A stretch of 64,000 nucleotides of DNA from Endobacter medicaginis. GTDB lineage: Bacteria > Pseudomonadota > Alphaproteobacteria > Acetobacterales > Acetobacteraceae. Shown here one piece after another: positions 37,906 through 47,245 of this stretch (position 1 is its first letter; every line of letters begins with the position of its first letter). Made by a program: the position numbers and the translations under genes. The notes under the pieces were generated by a model. The model searched no databases and was not told the origin of the DNA. It saw nothing but the letters and a program-made list of their open reading frames with translations. Where the stretch lies: contig NZ_JACHXV010000005.1 of the NCBI RefSeq assembly GCF_014192375.1, positions 305,957 to 369,956 on the forward strand. The letters are read 5' to 3'.

Positions 37906-39597
37906 TCAGTAGGTCTGGCCGGCGAGCATCGCGAACTGCTCCGCGAGCGGACCGAGCGAGAGGGCGGGGAGGAACTGCAGCCCGCCCAGGATCAGGATGT
38001 TGATCGCCAGCAGGGTGGCGAACAGCACGCCATGGGTGGGGAAGGTGCCCGCGCTGGCGGCGAGTTTCGGCTTGGCGGCGAGGCTGCCGGCGATCGCCAG
38101 CACCGGCACCAGATAGGCGAAGCGGCCGAGCAGCATGGCGATGCCGAGCCCGTAATCGAGCAGCGGCGTGTCGGCCGACAGCCCTGCGAAGGCGGAGCCG
38201 TTGTTGGCCGCCGACGAGGTCCAGGCGTAGAGCATCTCGCTCAGGCCGTGCGGGCCGGCATTGGCCAGCGAGCCCAGGCCGGAGGCGGTGCACAGCGAGA
38301 TCGCGGTGCCGCCGAGGATCGCGAGCGGCAGGATCAGCACCGCCAGCATGGCCAGCTTGATCTCGCGCGCCTCGACCTTCTTGCCGAGATATTCGGGCGT
38401 GCGGCCGACCATCAGCCCGGCGATAAACACCGTCAGCAGCACGAACACCAGCATGCCATACAGGCCCGAGCCGACGCCGCCGGGGATCACCTCGCCGAGC
38501 TGCATCAGCACCAGCGTCACCATGCCGCCGAGCGGGGTGAGGCTGTCATGGGCGGCGATCACCGCGCCGGTGGAGGTGGCGGTGGTCGAGGCGGTGAACA
38601 GCGACGACAGCGGGATGCCGAAACGCACCTCCTTGCCTTCCATGTTGCCGCCCGGCAGGCCGAGCGCGTGCAGCAGCGGATTGCCGGCGGCTTCGGCGGC
38701 GTAGAGCGCGAGGGTGAACGCCGCGAGCAGGATCGCCATGGTGATCATCAGTGCGAGCCCGTCGCGCGGGCGGCCGACGATGCGGCCGAAGGCGATCGGC
38801 ATCGCGAATCCGATCGCCAGCAGCGACCAGTTCTCGAGGATGTTGCTGATCGCGGACGGGTTCTCGAACGGATGCGCCGAGTTGGCATTGAAGAAGCCGC
38901 CGCCATTGGTGCCGAGCAGCTTGATCGCTTCCTGGAAGGCGACGGGGCCGAGCGCGATGGTCTGTTTCGCGCCTTCCAGCGTGATGGCGTCCACCGAGCC
39001 GGCCAGCGTCTGGGGTACGCCGAGCGCGATCAGCACGATGGTGACGACGAGGGCGAGCGGCAGCAGCACGTAGAGGGTGATTCGGGTCAGGTCGACCCAG
39101 AAATTGCCCAGATCGCCGGTGCCGGCGCGGGCGAAGGCACGCGCGACGGCGCCGGCGGCGGCGATGCCGGCGGCGGCGGAGAGGAAGTTGTGCACCGTCA
39201 GGCCGAACATCTGCGCGCCGTTCGACAGCGCGGCCTCGCCCGAATAGGCCTGCCAGTTGGTGTTGGTCACGAAGCTGATCGCCGTGTTGAAGGCGAGTTT
39301 CGGCGACATCCCCGCGAAGCCCTGCGGGTTGAACGGCAGCCAGTACTGCAGCCGCAGGATCGCGTAGAGCAGTGCGAAGTGCACGGCACTGAGCACCAGC
39401 AGGGCGATGGCATAGCTCTTCCAGCCCATGCCGCGCTCGGGGTCGATGCCGCCGGCGCGGTAGAGCGCGCGTTCGACGGGGGCCAGCGCCAGCCGCCGCC
39501 CGCCGAGCACGGTGGCGATCCAGGCGCCAAGCGGAAACGCCGCGGCGAGTACCGCGGCGAGCACGAGTGCGATCTGCACCCAGCCGATGAGGGTCAT
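37906..39597 (-). CDS. kdpA: Potassium-transporting ATPase subunit KdpA
   Basis: This 563-residue channel-like subunit binds potassium. Selectivity-filter-type repeats are visible: [45 protein letters not shown] and [13 protein letters not shown]. About ten hydrophobic segments are present, in line with the family. It begins 13 bp after kdpF. Confidence 0.98.
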   Translation of the reverse strand: MTLIGWVQIALVLAAVLAAAFPLGAWIATVLGGRRLALAPVERALYRAGGIDPERGMGWKSYAIALLVLSAVHFALLYAILRLQYWLPFNPQGFAGMSPKLAFNTAISFVTNTNWQAYSGEAALSNGAQMFGLTVHNFLSAAAGIAAAGAVARAFARAGTGDLGNFWVDLTRITLYVLLPLALVVTIVLIALGVPQTLAGSVDAITLEGAKQTIALGPVAFQEAIKLLGTNGGGFFNANSAHPFENPSAISNILENWSLLAIGFAMPIAFGRIVGRPRDGLALMITMAILLAAFTLALYAAEAAGNPLLHALGLPGGNMEGKEVRFGIPLSSLFTASTTATSTGAVIAAHDSLTPLGGMVTLVLMQLGEVIPGGVGSGLYGMLVFVLLTVFIAGLMVGRTPEYLGKKVEAREIKLAMLAVLILPLAILGGTAISLCTASGLGSLANAGPHGLSEMLYAWTSSAANNGSAFAGLSADTPLLDYGLGIAMLLGRFAYLVPVLAIAGSLAAKPKLAASAGTFPTHGVLFATLLAINILILGGLQFLPALSLGPLAEQFAMLAGQTY

Positions 39598-39610
39598 GGG
39601 AGGCGCTCTT

Positions 39611-39703
39611 TCAGAGGCTTTCGGGTCTGAGCAGCGCCCAGACGAGATAGACGAGCAGGCAGGCGGACACGCAGCCGCCGAGGACGAGATCGAAGGTCGC
39701 CAT
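39611..39703 (-). CDS. kdpF: Potassium-transporting ATPase small subunit KdpF
   Basis: The reading frame encodes a 30-residue membrane peptide, [20 protein letters not shown] followed by [10 protein letters not shown]. The single transmembrane helix ending in [10 protein letters not shown] is the KdpF pattern. KdpF stabilises the KdpABC complex. It is 13 bp upstream of kdpA and follows a second tiny ORF by five bases. Confidence 0.9.
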   Translation of the reverse strand: MATFDLVLGGCVSACLLVYLVWALLRPESL

Positions 39704-39708
39704 CGTCG

Positions 39709-39792
39709 TCACACCCGCTCGCACAGCGCGGCATAGGCCGCCATCAACATGATTCCGCCTGCGCCGAGCAGCAGGGCGATGAGGTCCGGCAC
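39709..39792 (-). CDS. Tiny membrane protein preceding kdpF
   Basis: A 27-residue ORF opens with GTG after a GGAG ribosome site nine bases upstream and reads VPDLIALLLGAGGIMLMAAY then AALCERV. It is one hydrophobic helix with a CER-type end, similar in shape to the small unnamed peptides often found before kdpF in other proteobacteria. It is probably the first gene of the kdp operon; its role is unknown. Confidence 0.6.
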   Translation of the reverse strand: MPDLIALLLGAGGIMLMAAYAALCERV

Positions 39793-39840
39793 CGATGAGG
39801 TCTCCAAGCGATCGTTCGCGATCAGCAAAGACCTGTCCGG

Positions 39841-39890
39841 CATAAAGACGCGATGTGCCGCCCGGCCTGCTTACATAAAGACGGCATAAA
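39841..39890 (-). promoter_or_regulatory. Phased TTTATG repeats upstream of kdp, possible KdpE site
   Basis: On the minus strand TTTATG occurs three times (39885-39890, 39874-39879, 39841-39846), spaced 11 and 33 bp, which is one and three helical turns. The two outer-spaced copies share the longer CGTCTTTATG. The known E. coli KdpE box is a pair of TTTA-type repeats 11-12 bp apart, so this is a plausible KdpE-binding region for the kdp promoter. The assignment is inference. Confidence 0.55.
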
Positions 39891-39898
39891 AACCGCGC

Positions 39899-40954
39899 TC
39901 AGATGCCGATCGGCAGCGACAGCCGCTCTTCGAGCGGCAGCAGGCGGATGACGGCGGCGGTCACGGCATGCGGCGTGAGTGGCGGATGGCCCTCGATGCG
40001 CGGGGCGCGGGCATCCGGGGTCGCCAGCAGGTATTCGGCATGGCGCAGGGCCGCGGCTCCGACAGCCACGGCGCGTTCGAGGATCATGCCTCCGATGAGA
40101 TGCGGCGCGGTGGCGACCAGGGTGAAGGCGGCACATTCCTTGGCGGCGGTCCAGAGGCGGAATCCGTCGCGCCCGGTGCCGCCGGGCAGCCTGGCGGCCA
40201 GCACCATGCAGGTCTTGATGTCGGTGAGATACAGCGAGACATCCGGCGGCGAGACGCAGCCTTCGACGAAGGCCTCGACGAACGGGTTGCGCCCGGTGGC
40301 GCGTGCCCAGGCCTCGAGGCGCAGCAGCACCTCGCCGCGCCTGGCAAGCCATTCGGGCTCGACGGTACGCGGCGCGCGCGTGGCCTGGGCGATGAAGCGC
40401 GCCGCGCCGGAGGCGACGGTGCGGTCGAGAGGCGATTCGTGAGCGGCAAGGCCGTCGGCGTCATCCTCGACCAGGTCATAGAGCAGTTTGCGATAGCGAC
40501 TGCGGATGGTGGGAAAATCCCGCACCGCCGCCTCGATCAGCTCCTGACGTGAGGGCGGGGGCGCGGTCGCTGACAGGCACCCGGCGGGGGGCGGCCCCGC
40601 GCCATGCGCGGTCCGGAGGCGGCGCCAGGCCACGATCCGGCCGTTGACGGTCTCGATCAGCGTGTCGAGCCCGGGGATGCCGGCCAGCGAGGCCCGCGCG
40701 GCATAGTCCTGAGCCTGGCGGGCGAGGTCGCGGGTGGTGGCGCCGGGTTCCCGGTCGAGCAGATGCTCATCCTGCAGGATGGACAGGAAGGCCAGCTTGC
40801 CGATGTGGCGTTCCTCGGCATTTCGCCATAGCTCGAAGGCATTGGCGATCCCGTGGCGGCGCAGCCACATCTCCGCCTCGCCGGTCGCGGGCACGGGCGC
40901 GGGCGGAGTCTCGGGGGCGGTCGTGGCGGTGCGACGGGTTCGAAAAAGCGGCAT
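39899..40954 (-). CDS. Protein of unknown function
   Basis: I do not recognise this 351-residue protein. The ATG at 40954 (preceded by GGCGAG) is preferred over a GTG 24 bases upstream. It is predicted soluble, with an N-terminal Pro/Thr-rich stretch and mainly helical sequence; RHGIANAFELWRNAEERHIGKLAFLSI and the C-terminal MILERAVAVGAAALRHAEYL suggest a compact helical fold. It is transcribed toward the kdp operon and ends 106 bp upstream of the first kdp ORF, so the kdp promoter lies in that gap. Confidence 0.65.
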   Translation of the reverse strand: MPLFRTRRTATTAPETPPAPVPATGEAEMWLRRHGIANAFELWRNAEERHIGKLAFLSILQDEHLLDREPGATTRDLARQAQDYAARASLAGIPGLDTLIETVNGRIVAWRRLRTAHGAGPPPAGCLSATAPPPSRQELIEAAVRDFPTIRSRYRKLLYDLVEDDADGLAAHESPLDRTVASGAARFIAQATRAPRTVEPEWLARRGEVLLRLEAWARATGRNPFVEAFVEGCVSPPDVSLYLTDIKTCMVLAARLPGGTGRDGFRLWTAAKECAAFTLVATAPHLIGGMILERAVAVGAAALRHAEYLLATPDARAPRIEGHPPLTPHAVTAAVIRLLPLEERLSLPIGI

Positions 40955-41084
40955 CTCGCCGCGACTATCCGCTCGCACCCTTAATCATTTGCGAATGCCG
41001 GCCGCGATTCGCTGCTGGTGGTCACGAGGTCGTCCATGGGCCCGGCTTCGCATGCCGCGGCTCGATCGTGGTGCCGTCCCGGCC

Positions 41085-42062
41085 TCAGCGGATCGGCAGC
41101 GGCACGTTGTTGACGAACAGCACGCCCTGTTGCCACTGCAGGTCCCAGGCGAGGCGGTCGCCTTCCTGACGCGCGGCAAGGCGGGCGAGATACAACCCGG
41201 TGCGCAGCTTGATCAGTCCGGCCTCGCTGGCGGCGGCGATTGCGCCGTCGAAATCGGTCGCGGTCAGCTTGCCGCTGAAACTGCCCTGTTGCGGCGTGGC
41301 GCCGACCGCACCGTGGCCGGCGAGGTCGAACCGGGCCGTGCCCAGCGCGAGCAGGCCGGAGGACAGGGTGAACGGCACCGTCTCGCCCGACCCGAGCCCG
41401 CCGCCGAGCGTGCTGGCGATGCGGTCGGCGGGGCCCGACACCTTCAGGTCGAGCGATTGCGGCGACGGCACCTTCATGCCGGGGATCGGTTTCGCCGGCG
41501 CGATGCCGTGCAGGCCGAGTGTCGCCTGGACCAGCGCGCCATGGCGTTCGGCATGCATGGCGAGATTGCCGATGCGGGTGCCGTTGCCGCCGGCGCGCAC
41601 GGTCGCCCCCGACCAGACGAAATCGTAGGCGCCGCCGTCGAGCAGCGCGGTCTGAAGCTTGCGGCCGGCCGCTTCCAGGACCGCTGACGGACAGGCGAGG
41701 GCGCTGTGCGGGTGGGCGGCCTGTTGTGCCTGCTGCAGCAGGGCGGCGGCGGCGGCGATCGCGGCGTCGCGCAGCGCGTCTGCGTCCAGCCCGCCGCGCA
41801 CCTGCGACAGGCTCATGCCGGCGGCGTCGAGATCGGGGGCGCCGGGGCCGGCCTCGAGGGCGAGATGGAAGCCGCGCGCGGCGAATGCGCGCGCACCCGG
41901 CTGCACCGAGCTCGCGGTGGCGTGCACGCACATGCCGAGCGGGCCGGTGTCGACCGTGGCCGCCGCCGCGGCGTGCCCGGCGCCGAGCAGCAGGGCATAC
42001 AATATGGGCGCGATCGCGGTCCGGCGGCGCAAGCGGGGGATGGTCGGGGCGGGCGCACTCAT
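41085..42062 (-). CDS. Exported protein of unknown function (DUF2125-like)
   Basis: This 325-residue protein starts at the ATG at 42062 with a signal peptide (about 1-36, Ala-rich cleavage region). Repeated beta-rich segments such as YDFVWSGATVRAGG, LDLKVSGPADRI and ARFDLAGHGAVGATP, and the end LAWDLQWQQGVLFVNNVPL, resemble the alphaproteobacterial DUF2125 group; I am not certain of that. It is probably periplasmic. It is divergent from the SBF transporter gene. Confidence 0.65.
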   Translation of the reverse strand: MSAPAPTIPRLRRRTAIAPILYALLLGAGHAAAAATVDTGPLGMCVHATASSVQPGARAFAARGFHLALEAGPGAPDLDAAGMSLSQVRGGLDADALRDAAIAAAAALLQQAQQAAHPHSALACPSAVLEAAGRKLQTALLDGGAYDFVWSGATVRAGGNGTRIGNLAMHAERHGALVQATLGLHGIAPAKPIPGMKVPSPQSLDLKVSGPADRIASTLGGGLGSGETVPFTLSSGLLALGTARFDLAGHGAVGATPQQGSFSGKLTATDFDGAIAAASEAGLIKLRTGLYLARLAARQEGDRLAWDLQWQQGVLFVNNVPLPIR

Positions 42063-42162
42063 CGTTCGAGCGTGGCGCAAGCGCCACCGGCTGGCAATCG
42101 CAGCCCGATCGGCGCTATCTGGCCCGGCATCGGCAAGGCGAGCAGTGGAGGCCCGTTCCAGC

Positions 42163-43143
42163 GTGAAGATCGACCCGTTCATCCTCGCCTTGCTCGCGAC
42201 ATTGTGTGTCGCGGTCGTGGTGCCCTGTCATGGCGCGGCGGTGCCGGCCTTCAACGCGCTCGCCACCGTGCTGATCGCGATGATGTTCTTCCTGCAGGGG
42301 GCGAAGCTGTCGCGGGCGGCGGTGGTGGAGGGGCTGCGGCACTGGCGGCTGCAGGGGCTGATCCTGCTGTCCACCTTCGCGCTGTTCCCGCTGGTCGGTC
42401 TCGCGATGCGCGCCGGGCTGCGCATCGCCGTGCCGGGCGCGCTGAGCGAGGAGAGCTGGACCGGGCTGCTGTTTCTCTGCGCGCTGCCCTCGACGGTGCA
42501 GTCCTCGATCGCCTTCACCTCGATCGCCCGCGGCAATGTCGCGGCCGCGGTCTGCGCGGCCACCGCGTCGAACATCCTCGGCCTGTTCATCACCCCGCTC
42601 CTGGTCGGGCTGCTGCTGGGCCGGCACGGGGCGGTGTCGGCCGATGCGGTGGTCGGCATCGTGCTGCAGCTGCTGGTGCCGTTCATCGCCGGGCAGATCC
42701 TGCAGCCCTGGATCGGCGGCTGGGTGGCGCGTCACAAGAAGCTGATCACCTTCTCCGATCGCGGCTCGATCCTGGTGGTGGTCTACACCGCATTCAGTGC
42801 CGCGATCACAGGCGGGCTGTGGCACATCCTGTCGCCGGCGGCGCTGCTGTGGATCGTCGGCGTCGATCTGTCTCTGCTCGCCCTGGTGCTGCTGCTCACC
42901 TGGGGGCTGGCGCGCGCGGGCGGGTTCTCGCGCGAGGACGAGATCGCGATCCAGTTCTGCGGGTCGAAGAAGTCGCTCGCCACCGGGGTGCCGATGGCCA
43001 AGGTGCTGTTCGCCGGCTCGACGGCGGGGCTGATCGTGATTCCGCTGATGATCTTTCATCAGGTGCAGTTGCTGGCCTGCGCGGCCCTCGCGCGGCGCTA
43101 CGCGGCGCGTCCGGCCGATATCGCGTCCGCCGGCCGGGCTTGA
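42163..43143 (+). CDS. Bile acid:sodium symporter family transporter
   Basis: This 326-residue membrane protein belongs to the SBF-like (YfeH-type) branch, with about ten hydrophobic segments. Family features include ALATVLIAMMFFLQGAKLS near the start, ALPSTVQSSIAFTSIARGN and IQFCGSKKSLATGVPMAKVL. Substrates of bacterial members are mostly unknown; organic anions are likely. The GTG at 42163 has a GGAGG site. Its 3' end overlaps that of the convergent FrnE-like gene by 46 bases. Confidence 0.88.
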   Translation: MKIDPFILALLATLCVAVVVPCHGAAVPAFNALATVLIAMMFFLQGAKLSRAAVVEGLRHWRLQGLILLSTFALFPLVGLAMRAGLRIAVPGALSEESWTGLLFLCALPSTVQSSIAFTSIARGNVAAAVCAATASNILGLFITPLLVGLLLGRHGAVSADAVVGIVLQLLVPFIAGQILQPWIGGWVARHKKLITFSDRGSILVVVYTAFSAAITGGLWHILSPAALLWIVGVDLSLLALVLLLTWGLARAGGFSREDEIAIQFCGSKKSLATGVPMAKVLFAGSTAGLIVIPLMIFHQVQLLACAALARRYAARPADIASAGRA

Positions 43144-43907
43144 TCCGGGGCGGGGCTGCCGAGCTCTGCGACGTCGAGCAGACGCTCGATCGCCGGCTCG
43201 TCCTGCGCGCCGGCGATGGCCAGCCCGTCTTCCGTGACCAGGCAGGGGATGCCGTTGATGCCGAGTGCGGCATTGGCCTGGGCGCGCATCTGCACGTGAT
43301 CGGCGGCTTCGCGCCCGCGCAGCAGCACCGCGCGGGCGGCGTTGGGGTCGAGCCCGTGCATGGCGGCGATTTCGGCCAGCACCGACGGCAGCGACAGGTC
43401 GAGCCCGCGTTCGAAATGCGCCGTCGACAGCGACAGCACCAGCCCCGCCAGATGGTCGGGCGTCGTGCGGCACGACGACGCCCACTCGATCAGCCGGTGA
43501 GCGGCGATGGTGGAGGGCACGCGCTGGATGCGGTCGAAACGGAAGCCGACGCCCTCGCCGCGGCCGAGCGCGCTGACCGTGCGTTCCATGCGGCGGGCGC
43601 GCTCGGCGGTGCCGTATTTCTGTCTCGCATATTCGACATAGGCCATGCCGAGCCGGGGCATCTCGGCATGCAGCAGAAACGGCTCCCAGACGATCGACCA
43701 GGGCCGTCCGCGTCGCGACAGCACCCGCAACAACCGACAGATCGCCAGGCGCGACCACGGACATATCAGATCGTGCAGCACCGACAGATGCAGGACCCGG
43801 TCCGGTCCGGCGACGGACGCATCCGGGCGGCACGCCGACCCGATCGGGGGTACGGGCGCGGCGATGTCGGCTTCGTCGGGGCGAACGCATGCATTCACGG
43901 ATGCCAT
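43098..43907 (-). CDS. DsbA-family (FrnE-like) thioredoxin-fold protein
   Basis: This 269-residue protein matches the FrnE/2-hydroxychromene-2-carboxylate isomerase branch of the DsbA family. The active-site motif reads Cys49-Pro-Trp-Ser52 rather than CxxC, so it is probably not a classical disulfide oxidase. The cis-Pro loop GINGIPCLVTEDG and the helical insert with RRMERTVSALGRGEGVGF fit FrnE. A GTG nine bases downstream (43898), with AGGA eight bases away, is an alternative start. No signal peptide is seen. Confidence 0.8.
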   Translation of the reverse strand: MASVNACVRPDEADIAAPVPPIGSACRPDASVAGPDRVLHLSVLHDLICPWSRLAICRLLRVLSRRGRPWSIVWEPFLLHAEMPRLGMAYVEYARQKYGTAERARRMERTVSALGRGEGVGFRFDRIQRVPSTIAAHRLIEWASSCRTTPDHLAGLVLSLSTAHFERGLDLSLPSVLAEIAAMHGLDPNAARAVLLRGREAADHVQMRAQANAALGINGIPCLVTEDGLAIAGAQDEPAIERLLDVAELGSPAPDQARPADAISAGRAA

Positions 43908-43942
43908 CCTACGCGACAATCCCGCTAAGGTGAGCCCGAAAA

Positions 43943-45340
43943 ATGCTTGATCAGACCCGGACCCCGATCCTGCGCGCGCCTCTCCCGACGGCCAGCCGGC
44001 CCGCCGGGCGCGTGCTGCGCCGCGTCGCCTGGTGCGAGCCGGCCGAGGCCTTCGTGGTGGCCCGGCGCGTGGCCCCCTCGGGGCTGAGTTTCCTCGACAG
44101 CGCCGATGCGCCGGGGCCACGCAGCCGCTGGAGCTATCTGGCCCTCGATCCGGAGCTGCGGCTGGTGGCCGAGGACCCGTCCGAGGCACCCGCGCGTCTG
44201 GCGGCGCTCGCCGGATGGCTGGCCGAGCGCGCCCGTCCGCCCGATCCCGCCGCACCGCCCTTCACCGGCGGGGCGGTGGGGCTGATCGGCTACGATGCGG
44301 CCTGCGCCCTGCACGGGTTGCGCTCGCGGCATCCGTCCGGCGAGCTGCCGGCGCTGCATGTCGGCCTCTATGACCGCGTGATCGCCTTTGACCGGCTGGC
44401 GCGGGAGGTCTGGATCGCCGCACCCGACCGGGCGGCGGCGGGGTGGCTCGAGGCGCTGCTGGAGGACGCGCGTGGGTCCGTGACAGAGCCCGCGAGCGTC
44501 GACAGGCTCGACTGGACGGCGGTTACCACGCCCGCACGCCATCGCGCGGCGGTGGCGGAGATCGTCGAGGCGATCGCGGCGGGTGCGCTGTTCCAGGCCA
44601 ACTACACCACCGCCCATCGCGCGCCGCGTCCACCCGGGCTCGACCTCACCGCGCTGTATCTGCGCCTGCGCGGGTCGCTGGCCGCACCGTTCTCGGCCTT
44701 CGTCGATCTCGGCGGGGTGGGCGAGACTGCGCGCGCGCTGCTCAGCGCCTCGCCGGAACGCTTCCTGCGTCTCGATGCGGACGGCCGGGTCGAGGCGCGG
44801 CCGATCAAGGGGACGGCCGCACGCCTCTCCGACCCGCGCGCCGACGCCGCGGCCGCGGCCGCGCTTGCCGCGAGCGACAAGGACCGCGCCGAGAACCTGA
44901 TGATCGTCGATCTGATGCGCAACGACCTCGCCCGGGTGGCGCGGATCGGCAGTGTGCGGGTGCCGCAGCTCAATGCGGTGGAATCGTTCGCCGCCGTGCA
45001 TCACCTGGTGTCGTGCGTGACCGCCGAGCTGGCGCCGGGATGTGGCGCGGTCGACCTGCTGCGCGCCTGCCTGCCCGGCGGTTCGATCACCGGGGCGCCC
45101 AAGCGGGCCGCGATGCAGCTCATCGACCGGGTGGAGAACCGCGCCCGCGACGCCTATTGCGGCAGCGTGGTGCGGATCGGCGATGACGGGGCGATGGACA
45201 GCAGCATCGTCATCCGCAGCCTCGGCGTCGGCGAGCACTGGCTCGGCGCCGATGCGGGTGGTGGCATCACCGCCGGGTCCGACCCGCAGGCCGAGTACGA
45301 CGAGGCGCAGCTCAAGCTCGCGCGGCTGATCGCGCCGTGA
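43943..45340 (+). CDS. pabB: Aminodeoxychorismate synthase component I
   Basis: PabB converts chorismate and ammonia to 4-amino-4-deoxychorismate for folate. The 465-residue protein has the PIKGT motif with the diagnostic catalytic Lys289, which separates it from anthranilate synthase, plus MIVDLMRNDL, CLPGGSITGAPK and GGGITAGSDPQAEYDE. The glutamine amidotransferase PabA must be encoded elsewhere. It overlaps pabC by four bases (GTGA). Confidence 0.95.
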   Translation: MLDQTRTPILRAPLPTASRPAGRVLRRVAWCEPAEAFVVARRVAPSGLSFLDSADAPGPRSRWSYLALDPELRLVAEDPSEAPARLAALAGWLAERARPPDPAAPPFTGGAVGLIGYDAACALHGLRSRHPSGELPALHVGLYDRVIAFDRLAREVWIAAPDRAAAGWLEALLEDARGSVTEPASVDRLDWTAVTTPARHRAAVAEIVEAIAAGALFQANYTTAHRAPRPPGLDLTALYLRLRGSLAAPFSAFVDLGGVGETARALLSASPERFLRLDADGRVEARPIKGTAARLSDPRADAAAAAALAASDKDRAENLMIVDLMRNDLARVARIGSVRVPQLNAVESFAAVHHLVSCVTAELAPGCGAVDLLRACLPGGSITGAPKRAAMQLIDRVENRARDAYCGSVVRIGDDGAMDSSIVIRSLGVGEHWLGADAGGGITAGSDPQAEYDEAQLKLARLIAP

Positions 45341-46137
45341 GGGTCTGGCTGAACGGGGCGCTGGTCGCGGCGGCCGAGGCGCGCGTCGATCCGGCCGATC
45401 GCGGCCTGCTGCTGGGCGACGGGGTGTTCGAGACGCTGCGCGTGGCGGAGGGGCGGATCGCGCATCTCGGCCGCCATCTGGCCCGGCTGCGGGGGGCGGC
45501 GGCATTCTTCGCCATGGCGTGTCCGGAGGCGGCGACCCTGGCCGGGGGGCTGGAGGCGCTGCGCGCGGCCGAGGCGCTGGTGGAAGGGTCGCTGCGGCTC
45601 ACGCTCACCCGTGGCCCGGCGCCGCGCGGCGTGCTGCCGCCGGCGGCAACGCGCCCGACCGTGTTGATCACCGCGGCCCACGGCCTGCCGGCGGCCGCCG
45701 GCGGGTTGCGGCTGTGCATCGCGCGGTCGACGCGGCGCAATGCGTTCTCGCCGACCGCGCGCTTCAAGACGCTGAACTATCTCGATGGCATCGTCGCCCG
45801 GCGCGAGGCGCAGCAACTGGGGTGCGACGATGCGCTGCTGCGCAACACCGAGGGACGGCTCGCGGAGGCGACGGCGGCCAACCTGTTGTGGCGGGACCGC
45901 GACGGGGCGTGGTTCACGCCGCCGGTCGGCGACGGCGCGCTGCCGGGGATCCGCCGCGCGGTGCTGGTCGAACGCGGTCTGGTCGCAGAGCGGGGGCTCG
46001 ACGATCCGGCGGCGATCACGTCGGCGATGCTGTGCAGCAGCCTCGCCGTGCTGGAGGTGGCGGCGCTCGGCGCGCGTGCGCTGGCACCGGATGCGGCGGC
46101 GCTGGCGCGCTTCCGCGAGGCAAGCGATCAGTCCTGA
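45337..46137 (+). CDS. pabC: Aminodeoxychorismate lyase (PLP class IV)
   Basis: This 266-residue PLP enzyme releases pyruvate from aminodeoxychorismate to give 4-aminobenzoate. The PLP lysine is Lys144 in RFKTLNYLDGIVARREA, and LLLGDGVFETLRV and EGRLAEATAANLLW are family motifs. The GTG start overlaps the pabB stop. A branched-chain or D-amino-acid aminotransferase would look similar, but the pairing with pabB supports pabC. Its end overlaps the convergent DUF403 gene by ten bases. Confidence 0.9.
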   Translation: MRVWLNGALVAAAEARVDPADRGLLLGDGVFETLRVAEGRIAHLGRHLARLRGAAAFFAMACPEAATLAGGLEALRAAEALVEGSLRLTLTRGPAPRGVLPPAATRPTVLITAAHGLPAAAGGLRLCIARSTRRNAFSPTARFKTLNYLDGIVARREAQQLGCDDALLRNTEGRLAEATAANLLWRDRDGAWFTPPVGDGALPGIRRAVLVERGLVAERGLDDPAAITSAMLCSSLAVLEVAALGARALAPDAAALARFREASDQS

Positions 46138-47228
46138 TTTTGGCCCGGGACCTGGCTGGTCCCCACCTGTTCGAGGGATTGCGTCATGCCGCCCATCGAC
46201 TGGGTCATGCTGCCCGGGGCGAGGCTCTGCTGGGCGGACGCACCGGTCGGGGTGGTTTCCATCGGCCTGGGCCGCCAGAAGGCGTTGGCGATGTCGTCGT
46301 GCAGGAACATCAGCTGCCGCTGCACCCAGTCGAGGAATTCATGCAGGCCGCGGATGATGATCTGCTCGATGGTCTGGTCGGCCAGGGCGGCGCGCAGCTC
46401 GTCGAGCCGTTCGAGGCAGCCCTCGGACCCGCGCAGGCTGTAATCGGTGCGCAGCTGGTTCAGCGCGCCGTAGACCTGTCGCAGCGTGAGCACGAGAGAG
46501 CGCGGGAAGGCGTTGTTGAGCAGCAGGAAGCCGGCGACCGAGGCCGGGTTGAAGGCGCCCTGCGGCATCGCGCGGCGGAAGGCGTGATAGCCGGCCGCCG
46601 CCCGCAGCACGGCGTTCCACTGGCTGTGATCGGCGGCCGAGCCGATCGCCGCGTCGCCCGGCAGCAGGGTGTGATACTTGATGTCGACCAGCCGCGTGGT
46701 CTGGTCGCCGCGCTCGAGATACTTGCCGATCGTGTAGAAATACCAGCCCTGGTCGCGGTAGAACGTGCCTTCGGTGATGCCCCAGTGCGTCTGGCACTGC
46801 TGCTTGAGCATCGCGCACAGGCCGGAGATGTTGGCGGCTCCGATATCGGCCGGGCGGAGCTGGCGCACGGTGTTGGTGAAGACGTTGATGTGGCTCCACA
46901 TCTCGGTCGAGATCAGCGGCCGCAGGGTGCGGGCGTTCTCGCGCGCGACCATGATCATCGAGGCGATCGAGGTCGGGTTGTCGCGGTCGAGCACGTAGAA
47001 ATCGCTGACCGAGCGGGCATCCGCATGCGCGTAGCGCTCGAAGAAGCGCTCCTCGTCGGCGTTGATCTGCACCACCGAGCGCCAGGCATTGCCGGCCGCA
47101 CCGGTGCGGCTGAAGGTCTCGGTGACGTCGATGACGCGGGCGAGATTCTCGATCCGCTCCATGTAGCGGGCCAGCCAGACGATGCTCTGGGCATAGCGCG
47201 ACAGCAGATGCAGCGGGCGGTCCGACAC
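46128..47228 (-). CDS. Alpha-E domain protein (DUF403)
   Basis: This 366-residue all-helical protein has the alpha-E signature LLSRYAQSIVWLARYMERIENLARVIDVTET near the start (shown here in part) and a C-terminal Met/Gln-rich tail after about residue 325. The GTG at 47228 has an AAGGAAGGGG ribosome site; an earlier GTG at 47249 overlaps the previous stop. Alpha-E proteins occur beside a circularly permuted ATP-grasp protein and usually a transglutaminase, and are thought to act in peptide ligation or modification. The partner gene is immediately upstream. Confidence 0.88.
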   Translation of the reverse strand: MSDRPLHLLSRYAQSIVWLARYMERIENLARVIDVTETFSRTGAAGNAWRSVVQINADEERFFERYAHADARSVSDFYVLDRDNPTSIASMIMVARENARTLRPLISTEMWSHINVFTNTVRQLRPADIGAANISGLCAMLKQQCQTHWGITEGTFYRDQGWYFYTIGKYLERGDQTTRLVDIKYHTLLPGDAAIGSAADHSQWNAVLRAAAGYHAFRRAMPQGAFNPASVAGFLLLNNAFPRSLVLTLRQVYGALNQLRTDYSLRGSEGCLERLDELRAALADQTIEQIIIRGLHEFLDWVQRQLMFLHDDIANAFWRPRPMETTPTGASAQQSLAPGSMTQSMGGMTQSLEQVGTSQVPGQNQD

Positions 47229-47245
47229 GAATGCAACCCCTTCCT

